A stretch of DNA of 64,000 nt. Source: Fimbriiglobus ruber (lineage in GTDB: Bacteria; Planctomycetota; Planctomycetia; Gemmatales; Gemmataceae). Within the stretch, counting starts at the first letter, position 1; the number at the start of each line of letters is the position of its first letter. Positions 53,744-60,643 of this stretch are shown here, in pieces. A program made the position numbers and the translations under genes. The stretch is taken from NCBI RefSeq assembly GCF_002197845.1, contig NZ_NIDE01000001.1:868001-932000 (forward strand). The letters are read 5' to 3'. Below the pieces are notes generated by a model. That model ran no database searches and had not been told where the DNA came from. It saw nothing but the letters and a program-made list of their open reading frames with translations.

Positions 53744-55243
53744 CTACTTCCGCACGAAGATCACGTCGATCGCCTTCAACGCCACGGGCACGCCGTCGTT
53801 CACCTGGAACGCGATGAGTTGGTCATCGAAGTGGCCGCCGGTGACGCGAAATACGTCTTGCTGGTAATGCTCGAGCCTGCAACGAAAGCTACTCCATTCC
53901 CAAACGAGGTGTCCTTCGGCTACCGTCACTTTCGCGGTTCCGTAAGCGGCGTCTTCGTATTCGCCCGCGTATGCGGCCAGCGGGGCCGACGCTTTCGTCC
54001 CGAGTACGTGTGCTTTCTCCCGTGCCGCACGGGCGGCGCGCCTGGCTTCCTGCTCTTCCCACTCGACTTTCAGAAAGTAAGCGTTCCAGTCTTTCGGCGG
54101 CAGCCCGAGCAGCTGATCGATGAGGGTGTTGCCGATCGCGATGTTCATTTTGGTCTGGTGCAGGTTGTTCACGAGCGCGATGCCGATCTTCTCGTCCGGC
54201 AAGAGCGTGATTTGGGTGCGGAATCCGTCGATGACGCCGCCGTGGGCGACGACGTGCTTCCCGCGGTGGTCGTAGACCACCCACCCCATGGCGTAGCTGA
54301 CCTGCACGGAGTCCGGGTAAACGGGCCCGATCGTTTCGTCTTTGCGCATGACCGTTTGTGGGGTCTTCGTCTCGTTCAGGTTGGCGGCGGAGACGATTCG
54401 CTTTCCGCCCGCCAATCCGTCCGCGAGCTGGAATTTGAGCCAGGCCGCCAGGTCGTTTGGGGTGGCAAACACGGACCCCGCGGGGTTCGGCTCGGCGATT
54501 TCGTAAAGCGGCATGACCTCGATTGCCCCGGCCGGGGTGTGACGGTGACCGGTCGCGCGATCGGCTTTCACGGCGGCCTCGGCGGACGTGAGTGCCACTC
54601 CCTTCATTCCGATCGGGTCGCACACTTTCTCGCGTAGCAGTTCGTTCCAGGGGGTGTCTGCGCGGTTGGCGACGGCCCGCCCGGCCGCCATGAATGGGAT
54701 GCTGGAGTACTGGTACGATCCGCGGAAAGGAGCCGACAGCGGAAGTCGCGCCGCGCGGCGAAGAACCTCGTCGAGCTTCCACGGCGCGCGATACCAGAGG
54801 TAGTCGTGGCCGCCGAGCCCGGTGCGGTGCGTGACCAGATCGCGGAGCGTCACCTGCGCGTCGGCGACGGGGTCGGACAAATGAAAGTTCGGCAGGTGTG
54901 TTCGGACCGGGTCGTCCCACGCGATCACGCCTTCGTCGACCATCCTCGCCATCAAGGTTGTCGTAAACGCCTTGGAACAGGACGCCAGCGGAAACAACGT
55001 GTCCGGCGTCACCGGGATCTTACTTTCGACCGACTTGACTCCAAACCCCTTGAGATAGACCGTTTCCCCACCGCGGACGATGACCACCGCGAGCCCGGGA
55101 GCCTCCCACTTCAGCAACGCCCCGAGTGCGACTCGATCAACGGCCGTCTCGTCGAGCGGTTTGCGGTCGTCGGCCGCGTGCGCGAGGGGGTGGGATAGAA
55201 ATAGCAGTGTGCACGTCGACAAAATGATCGCGGTGCGAGTCAT
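53744..55243 (-). CDS. Exported serine beta-lactamase-like hydrolase (class C/S12 fold)
   Basis: 499 residues from ATG 55243, giving signal peptide 'MTRTAIILSTCTLLFLSHPLAHA'. The catalytic Ser-x-x-Lys is in 'FPLASCSKAFTTTLMA', the Tyr motif is 'YQYSSIPFMAAG' (YSS in place of YxN), and the third motif is 'HVVAHGGVIDGFRT' (HGG). A C-terminal domain of about 100 residues ('APLAAYAGEYEDAAYGTAKVTV') is the DUF3471-like part seen in esterase members. It is probably a periplasmic esterase or peptidase; antibiotic hydrolysis is not implied. Confidence 0.85.
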   Translation of the reverse strand: MTRTAIILSTCTLLFLSHPLAHAADDRKPLDETAVDRVALGALLKWEAPGLAVVIVRGGETVYLKGFGVKSVESKIPVTPDTLFPLASCSKAFTTTLMARMVDEGVIAWDDPVRTHLPNFHLSDPVADAQVTLRDLVTHRTGLGGHDYLWYRAPWKLDEVLRRAARLPLSAPFRGSYQYSSIPFMAAGRAVANRADTPWNELLREKVCDPIGMKGVALTSAEAAVKADRATGHRHTPAGAIEVMPLYEIAEPNPAGSVFATPNDLAAWLKFQLADGLAGGKRIVSAANLNETKTPQTVMRKDETIGPVYPDSVQVSYAMGWVVYDHRGKHVVAHGGVIDGFRTQITLLPDEKIGIALVNNLHQTKMNIAIGNTLIDQLLGLPPKDWNAYFLKVEWEEQEARRAARAAREKAHVLGTKASAPLAAYAGEYEDAAYGTAKVTVAEGHLVWEWSSFRCRLEHYQQDVFRVTGGHFDDQLIAFQVNDGVPVALKAIDVIFVRK

Positions 55244-55263
55244 GTGGCACCTGTCAAAATAAA

Positions 55264-55300
55264 AAACGCGGCCCGTACCTGAATGGTACGGGCCGCGTTT
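55264..55300 (-). terminator. Intrinsic terminator of glycine-rich gene 1
   Basis: 16-bp perfect stem (55264-55279 with 55285-55300) around TGAAT, followed on the minus strand by a T-run (AAAATAAAAAA on the plus strand). It lies 27 bases after the stop of the gene ending at 55327. Confidence 0.85.
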
Positions 55301-55326
55301 GCGACAGACTGCTGATTGTTCTGTAA

Positions 55327-56214
55327 TCACAGTCCGGACGAACCACCGAAGCCAATCTTACCACCGGCGATGCCACCCTGAATCCCGCCGATGCCGCCTT
55401 GAATCCCGCCGAAGCCGCCCTGTAACCCGCCGATGCCGCCCTGAATCCCACCGATGCCGCCCTGAAGCCCGCCGATGCCGCCCTGAATCCCACCGATGCC
55501 GCCCTGAAGCCCGCCGATGCCACCCTGAATCCCGCCGATGCCACCAATCCCGCCCTGAATCCCCCCTTGCAAGCCACCTTGAATCCCGCCGAACACTTGC
55601 TGTTGCTGGCCACCACCCACCAGTCCGCCGGCCCCGCCGCCGATCCCGCCGGCGTACTGGAGCGGGGATGTTAAAACGGGGACATTTGAAATACCGATCG
55701 CATTGTACCCGAAGCCGCTGATCCCCCCACTGATACTGCCGCTGATGCTGCCACTAATGCTTCCGCTGATGCTCCCACTGATACTCCCGCTGATGCCCTG
55801 CTGTCCTCCGCCGATGCCCTGGAGGCCACCCCCAATACCCTGGAGGCCGCCCCCGATACCACCAATCCCGCCGCCGATGCCCTGGAGACCGCCACTAATT
55901 CCCCCCGAAATGCCGCCGCTGATGCCGCCACTGATGCTTCCGCTGATGCTGCCACTGATACTTCCGCTGATGCTGCCACTGATACTTCCGCTAACTCCGA
56001 GGGACGAGTTTCCCGAACTTAATTGCTGTTGTTGCTGGAGGACTTGAGTAGGTCGCAAGGTACCCGGCCGCGGAGCGGGCATTAGCCCCGGTCCCCGGAA
56101 CTGGCCGCCGAACCGTTGGGCGTGGGCTTTGTGTGGTGAGATCATCGCCGCAATCGAGCCGATGCCAAGGATAGCAGCGGTGATTGCGAGAAACCGAATT
56201 GTGATATTGGGCAT
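55327..56214 (-). CDS. Secreted glycine-rich GSIS/GGI repeat protein 1
   Basis: 295 residues from ATG 56214; the frame is open to 56295. A signal peptide ('MPNITIRFLAITAAILGIGSIAAMISPHKAHA') is followed by 'QRFGGQFRGPGLMPAPRPGTLRPTQVLQQQQQLSSGNSS'. Then come a first GSIS block, a GGI/GGLQGI block, a second GSIS block and a conserved island 'GYNAIGISNVPVLTSPLQYAGG'. A Gly-rich linker ('GGGQQQQVFGG') precedes a long GGIGG(I/L)QGG array ending 'GGKIGFGGSSGL'. No Cys. Not a recognised family; periods of 3 and 4 residues suggest a regular fibrous fold. Paralogous to the next two genes. Confidence 0.8.
   Translation of the reverse strand: MPNITIRFLAITAAILGIGSIAAMISPHKAHAQRFGGQFRGPGLMPAPRPGTLRPTQVLQQQQQLSSGNSSLGVSGSISGSISGSISGSISGSISGGISGGISGGISGGLQGIGGGIGGIGGGLQGIGGGLQGIGGGQQGISGSISGSISGSISGSISGSISGGISGFGYNAIGISNVPVLTSPLQYAGGIGGGAGGLVGGGQQQQVFGGIQGGLQGGIQGGIGGIGGIQGGIGGLQGGIGGIQGGIGGLQGGIGGIQGGIGGLQGGFGGIQGGIGGIQGGIAGGKIGFGGSSGL
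55370..55575 (-). repeat. GGI/GGIQ coding repeat array in glycine-rich gene 1
   Basis: Tandem units such as GCCGATGCCGCCCTGAATCC (plus strand), encoding GGIQGGIGG and GGLQGG in alternation. Confidence 0.75.
55727..56002 (-). repeat. GSIS coding repeats (12-bp period) in glycine-rich gene 1
   Basis: Two blocks, about 55727-55800 and 55911-56002, of alternating CTGATGCTGCCA and CTGATACTTCCG type units encode repeated GSIS. They are separated by GGLQGI-coding repeats. Slippage or recombination could change copy number. Confidence 0.75.
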
Positions 56215-56220
56215 TTGCGT

Positions 56221-56540
56221 CTCAGTTTGAGAGACCAATCGCCAGAGTGCGGAAGTGAAAATACTCCACCACACTACCCGACTGGTTGAAAGCACGGGCT
56301 ATCAAGACAGGAAGGGAGAAGTAACGCTGATCGACATTTTGCTTACCACGTTTAACCATCTTGGTCGGAGCGCCTCCTTCAGTCAATTCTTAAAATACCC
56401 GGTTTTTCATTAATGTCCGCTATTACCCACCTCAAGCGGGAAAACCGGCAGCACTGCACTTTTGAATTCCCAGTCAACTGAGCAAAAAAAAATTCGGCCC
56501 GCGCTTCATTGCGCGGGCCGACGAAATTTCGCACATTGGC
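56221..56540 (-). repeat. Duplicated intergenic unit, copy 1
   Basis: Nearly identical to 57409-57730, apart from scattered substitutions and a few short indels. It includes the 5' leader of one glycine-rich gene, the words TCAATTCTTAAAATAC and CCACCTCAAGCGGGAAAACC, and the terminator of the next. The repeat period is about 1.19 kb, showing tandem duplication of gene plus leader. Confidence 0.9.
56484..56521 (-). terminator. Intrinsic terminator of glycine-rich gene 2
   Basis: 11-bp perfect stem TCGGCCCGCGC/GCGCGGGCCGA around TTCATT, followed on the minus strand by a nine-base T-run. Strong and well placed 34 bases after the stop at 56556. Confidence 0.9.
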
Positions 56541-56555
56541 AGAAATCCATTCCGC

Positions 56556-57401
56556 CTACAGTCCGGGAGAGCCACCGAAACCAATTTTACCTCCCGCGAT
56601 GCCACCAATCCCGCCGCCGATGCCACCAATTCCCCCGATGCCCCCGACACCCCCGATGCCACCAATTCCCCCGACCCCGCCGATACCGGCGACGCCACCA
56701 ATCCCACCAACCCCCCCGATACCACCAACTCCCCCGATGCCACCAATCCCGCCGATGCCGCCCTGAATCCCACCGATGCCGCCCTGAATCCCACCGATGC
56801 CGCCTTGAGCTTGTGCGCCACCGAACACTTGCTGTTGCTGGCCACCACCCACCAGTCCGCCGGCCCCGCCGCCGATCCCGCCGGCATACTGGAGTGGGGA
56901 TGTTAAAACGGGGACATTTGAAATACCGATCGCATTGTACCCGAAGCCGCTGATCCCCCCACTGATACTGCCGCTGATGCTGCCACTAATACTTCCGCTG
57001 ATGCTCCCACTGATGCCCTGCTGTCCTCCGCCGATGCCCTGGAGGCCGCCCCCGATACCACCAATCCCGCCACCGATGCCCTGGAGACCGCCACTAATTC
57101 CCCCCGAAATGCCGCCGCTGATACTTCCGCTGATGCTGCCACTGACACTTCCGCTGATGCTGCCACTGACACTTCCACTAACTCCGAGGGAAGAGTTTCC
57201 CGAACTTAATTGTTGTTGTTGCTGGAGGACTTGTGTAGGTCGCAAGATGCCCGGGCGCGGGGCGGGCATTAGCCCCGGTCCCCGGAACTGGCCACCGAAC
57301 CGTTGGGCGTGGGCTTGGTGTGGTGAGATCATCGCCGCAATCGAGCCGATGCCAAGGATAGCAGCGGCGATTGCGAGAAACCGAATTGTGACATTGGGCA
57401 T
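56556..57401 (-). CDS. Secreted glycine-rich GSIS/GGI repeat protein 2
   Basis: 281 residues from ATG 57401. The signal peptide ('MPNVTIRFLAIAAAILGIGSIAAMISPHQAHA'), Gln-run segment and island 'GYNAIGISNVPVLTSPLQYAGG' are almost identical to protein 1. The repeats differ: fewer GSIS units (with GSVS variants), and the C-terminal array is mostly GGIGGIGGVGGIGG rather than GGIQGG. The end is 'GGKIGFGGSPGL'. Unique parts are conserved while the arrays vary in length and type, as expected for repeat-driven structural proteins. Not a recognised family. Confidence 0.8.
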   Translation of the reverse strand: MPNVTIRFLAIAAAILGIGSIAAMISPHQAHAQRFGGQFRGPGLMPAPRPGILRPTQVLQQQQQLSSGNSSLGVSGSVSGSISGSVSGSISGSISGGISGGISGGLQGIGGGIGGIGGGLQGIGGGQQGISGSISGSISGSISGSISGGISGFGYNAIGISNVPVLTSPLQYAGGIGGGAGGLVGGGQQQQVFGGAQAQGGIGGIQGGIGGIQGGIGGIGGIGGVGGIGGVGGIGGVAGIGGVGGIGGIGGVGGIGGIGGIGGGIGGIAGGKIGFGGSPGL

Positions 57402-57408
57402 TTGCGTC

Positions 57409-57730
57409 TCAGTTTGAGAGATCAATCGCCAGAGTGCGGAAGTGAAAATACTCCACCACACTACCCGACTGGTTGAAAGCACGGGTAATCAAGACAGGTA
57501 AGGAAGGGAGAAGTAACACTGATTGTTATTTTGGTTACTACGTTTAACCATCTTGGTCAGAGAGCCTCCTTCAGTCAATTCTTAAAATACTCGGTTTTTC
57601 ATTAATGTCCGCTATTACCCACCTCAAGCGGGAAAACCGGCAGCACTGCACTTTTGAATTCCCAGTCAACTGAGCAAAAAAAAATCGGCCCGCGCTTCTT
57701 TGCGCGGGCCGACGAAATTTCGCACGGTGA
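57409..57730 (-). repeat. Duplicated intergenic unit, copy 2
   Basis: Partner of 56221-56540: same leader words, same A-run and hairpin, similar 3' codons of the next gene. Confidence 0.9.
57676..57712 (-). terminator. Intrinsic terminator of glycine-rich gene 3
   Basis: Same 11-bp stem as at 56494-56521 with loop TTCTTT, followed on the minus strand by a nine-base T-run. Confidence 0.9.
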
Positions 57731-57746
57731 AAGAAATTCATTCCAC

Positions 57747-58676
57747 CTACAGTCCGGGAGAGCCGCCGAAACCGATTTTACCCCCCGCGATGCCGCCAAT
57801 CCCGCCCGCGATGCCACCAATCCCACCCCCGATGCCACCAATTCCCCCGATGCCACCAATTCCCCCGATGCCACCAATTCCCCCGACCCCGCCGATACCG
57901 GCGACGCCGCCAATCCCGCCAACACCAGCAATGCCCCCGACACCCCCGATACCACCAATCCCCCCGATGCCGCCAATCCCCCCGATGCCGCCCTGAATCC
58001 CCCCGCCACCTTGAATCCCGCCGAACACTTGCTGTTGCTGGCCACCACCCACCAGTCCGCCGGCCCCGCCACCGATCCCGCCGGCATACTGGAGTGGGGA
58101 CGTTAAGACGGGGATATTTGAAATACCGATCGCGTTGTACCCGAAACCGCTGAGCCCGACCCCACTGATACTTCCGCTGATGCTCCCACTAATACTTCCG
58201 CTGATGCTGCCACTGATACTTCCGCTGATGCCCCCACTGATTCCCTGGAGACCGCCGCCAATTCCCTGGAGACCGCCGCCAATTCCCTGGAGGCCGCCGC
58301 CAATTCCCTGAAGACCACCTCCCAACCCGCCCCCGATACCCTGGAGGCCCCCACTGATGCCCCCACTGATCCCGCTAATGCCCCCACTGATCCCGCTAAT
58401 ACTCCCACTGATGCTTCCGCTGATGCTGCCACTGATACTTCCGCTGACTCCGAGGGAGGAGTTTCCCGAACTTAATTGTTGTTGCTGCTGTTGCTGCTGG
58501 AGAACTTGCGTCGGCCGTAACGTACCCGGGCGCGGGGCCGGCATGAGCCCCGGCCCCCGGAACTGGCCCTGGAACCTCTGGGCCATTGCCCGATGAGGAT
58601 AAACCATGGCCACCACCGAAACTGTACCAAGTACCGCGGCGCATCCTGCCAAAAGGCGAATGAACTTGTGAATCAT
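57747..58676 (-). CDS. Secreted glycine-rich GSIS/GGI repeat protein 3
   Basis: 309 residues from ATG 58676, preceded by GAGG. The signal peptide ('MIHKFIRLLAGCAAVLGTVSVVAMVYPHRAMA') differs from those of proteins 1 and 2, so this is the more distant paralogue. The common layout is kept: 'QRFQGQFRGPGLMPAPRPGTLRPTQVL' with an eight-Gln run, GSIS block, GGLQGIGG block, GSIS block, island 'GYNAIGISNIPVLTSPLQYAGG', and a GGIGGIGGVGG array ending 'GGKIGFGGSPGL'. It is first in the direction of transcription, but each gene appears to have its own terminator. Confidence 0.8.
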   Translation of the reverse strand: MIHKFIRLLAGCAAVLGTVSVVAMVYPHRAMAQRFQGQFRGPGLMPAPRPGTLRPTQVLQQQQQQQQLSSGNSSLGVSGSISGSISGSISGSISGISGGISGISGGISGGLQGIGGGLGGGLQGIGGGLQGIGGGLQGIGGGLQGISGGISGSISGSISGSISGSISGSISGVGLSGFGYNAIGISNIPVLTSPLQYAGGIGGGAGGLVGGGQQQQVFGGIQGGGGIQGGIGGIGGIGGIGGIGGVGGIAGVGGIGGVAGIGGVGGIGGIGGIGGIGGIGGIGGGIGGIAGGIGGIAGGKIGFGGSPGL

Positions 58677-59192
58677 GGTGCGGAACCTCAATACCTCGTA
58701 GCGCCGAGGTCCGGCAAGCACGAGCCGGAGTCCCCGGTAGAAATGGGGGGAACTAATGGCGAAAAATTGTAACGAGGTCGCGGTGCGGCCAGCGTAGGGC
58801 GAGACAACTTCTCAATATACTACCCAAAATTCCGCACCTTACAGAGTCGGTGCATATTCCGGGCAGCATCTCTTTTCATTTTTCCATCCGGTACCACCCT
58901 CAAAAGTGGAAAACCGGGTACACCACGCCTCTCTCAATTACCTCAACGCTGGCAACTTGACTCCGTTGACACGGTTGGAAAGAAATTGAGCCGCCGCGAG
59001 CCGTTTTTTCCGGCAAAGTCACTTGACCAGCCCGGCGCCCACGGTATACCCGGCCGCCACTAGGCCCAGACGACGCACGGGCAGTCCCGTTCGGGGAACG
59101 GAGTTCGTGCCCGCCAGGGCGGACATATCCCGCAGTGAGGTTGGGGAGCCTCACTCGCGGGCCGGTCGTCCTCGGCAACCAGGGGGATGCGG
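58677..59192. other. Divergent non-coding region, about 515 bp
   Basis: Lies between glycine-rich gene 3 (minus) and the outer-membrane barrel gene (plus). No gene supported. Around 58896-58920 it carries CCACCCTCAAAAGTGGAAAACCGG, resembling the leader word CCACCTCAAGCGGGAAAACCGG upstream of the other two glycine-rich genes, so it may hold the shared control site. Confidence 0.5.
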
Positions 59193-60407
59193 ATGATGCG
59201 CAACAGACTGTATGGGGGTTTGCTTTTGGTCGGGGTGGCCGTCTTCGTCGGGGCTTCCCCCGCCGGAGCCCAGGACACCTACCAATACGCGGGGAATCCG
59301 GAGATCAACCTCCCGTACCCGACCGGGAACCCGTCCGAGCACGGGTTCTTCACCACGCTCGAATTCATGTACCTGACCCAAACCCGGGCGATCGGCGACC
59401 AGACGGTCGCGTACCGCGGGTTGATCGACTCGACCGGGAATATCACCGGGATACCGGGGACCTACATCGGAAGTAGGCTCGGGGCGGTGACCACCGGTGA
59501 CTTCCCGCGGGGCGGGTTCCAACCCGGGTTCAAGCTCGACTTCGGGTACAAACTAGACGACGGGACATCCATCTACGTGAACTATATGCGGCAGTTCGAG
59601 GTGAACTCGCACGCCGGGGCGAGCCTCGTTCCGCCGTTCTTCCGGAGCGACACGTCGCTCGCGGACACATTCCTGGTGTCCGGCGTGTACAACTTCCCGG
59701 CCCAGTTCGCCGGCCCGCTGAACAAGACCCAGTACGACGCGGCGCAAATCGCCGCCAGCCCGACCGGGGCCGGGGGCGGGAATACGTACGGGATCTGGAA
59801 CGGTGCATCCCAGATGGACATCCAGTTCAACCAGTGGTTCACCCAGGCCGAGTTCGGGATGCGGGTGCCGATGTTCCAGAATGAATACTCCCGCGTCTAC
59901 GGGATGGGCGGTGCCCGGTTCGACTGGTTCTACGACCGGTTCAAGTGGCTGACGGTGGATTACGACATCAACGGCAACCAGAGCCCGAGTTACGCGGCCA
60001 CGTACACGAACACGCTGTCCCAGCGGATGTACGGGCCGTTCGTCGGGTGCGGGAACGAGGTCTTCCTCGGCAACCGGGCGTCGTTGAGTCTGGACCTGAC
60101 CGGGGCTCTGCTGATGGACATCATCAAAGAGCGGGCCAAATACGAGTTGAACGACGAAACGATCCAGAACAAGTTGTCACGCGACGAGTTCAACATCGTC
60201 CCGTCGGTCACGGCGAACGTCAACCTGTGGTGGTACCCGATCGAGGGCGTACAGATCAGAGCGGGGTACAGCTGCTACACGTTCTTCAACACCAAGTACA
60301 TGAGCAGCCCGGTCGGGTTCGACTACGCGACCATCGACCCGGTGTACTCGACCCAGTTCATCCGCATCGTTCACGGGGCGAACTTCGGCCTGATGTTGTT
60401 CTTCTAA
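59193..60407 (+). CDS. Outer-membrane beta-barrel protein, BBP7-like
   Basis: 404 residues from ATG 59193, chosen because AGGGGG lies six bases upstream (an ATG at 59187 touches it). Signal peptide 'MMRNRLYGGLLLVGVAVFVGASPAGA'. The mature part has alternating amphipathic strands rich in Tyr/Phe/Gly, such as 'GGFQPGFKLDFGYKLDDGTSIYVNYMRQFEV', 'QWFTQAEFGMRVPMF' and 'VNLWWYPIEGVQIRAGYSCYTFFN', and ends with Phe, as outer-membrane barrels do. Similar to the planctomycete BBP7 family, but this assignment is by general features. Confidence 0.65.
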   Translation: MMRNRLYGGLLLVGVAVFVGASPAGAQDTYQYAGNPEINLPYPTGNPSEHGFFTTLEFMYLTQTRAIGDQTVAYRGLIDSTGNITGIPGTYIGSRLGAVTTGDFPRGGFQPGFKLDFGYKLDDGTSIYVNYMRQFEVNSHAGASLVPPFFRSDTSLADTFLVSGVYNFPAQFAGPLNKTQYDAAQIAASPTGAGGGNTYGIWNGASQMDIQFNQWFTQAEFGMRVPMFQNEYSRVYGMGGARFDWFYDRFKWLTVDYDINGNQSPSYAATYTNTLSQRMYGPFVGCGNEVFLGNRASLSLDLTGALLMDIIKERAKYELNDETIQNKLSRDEFNIVPSVTANVNLWWYPIEGVQIRAGYSCYTFFNTKYMSSPVGFDYATIDPVYSTQFIRIVHGANFGLMLFF

Positions 60408-60450
60408 CGCCGCTCCTTTTTGCCGCGGGCCCCGGGTCCGCAATTTCCCC

Positions 60451-60502
60451 CCGGGTGTCCCCCGGCGGGCGGGTTAATGCCCGCCCGCCGGGGGACACCC
60501 GG
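60451..60502 (+). terminator. 23-bp perfect hairpin after the barrel gene
   Basis: 60451-60473 pairs with 60480-60502 around TTAATG, followed by TTTGTCGTTT. Very stable; a likely terminator. Confidence 0.8.
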
Positions 60503-60643
60503 TTTGTCGTTTCGGGGCGGCCGCGCCCGTTCGCGGGCGGAGATTGCCGGCGCCCCCGGGCGGGCTACAATTCCCCCCTACTCCCGGCGGCCGCCCGGCC
60601 GCCAGCGTGGGGAGGATCTGAAGTACCCGACCGAGGAGCGAGC

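Noticed and set aside
53744-55243. Antibiotic-resistance beta-lactamase
   Set aside because: The fold and Ser-x-x-Lys are shared by many esterases and peptidases; the DUF3471-like tail and YSS motif favour the latter.
55727-56002. Possible CRISPR array (regular short repeats)
   Set aside because: Period is 12 bp, without unique spacers, and the sequence encodes GSIS in an intact secreted protein.
55703-56047. Proline/leucine/isoleucine-rich frames opposite the glycine-rich genes, also at 56935-57417 and 58357-58596
   Set aside because: GGN glycine codons read as NCC (often CCC/CCG, proline) on the other strand. The frames follow from repeats and lack a ribosome binding site and signal.
56270-56365. 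Small upstream reading frame in the leader of glycine-rich gene 1 starting MVKRGKQN
   Set aside because: In the duplicated leader upstream of gene 2 the same start leads to a different and much shorter frame, so it is not conserved as a peptide.
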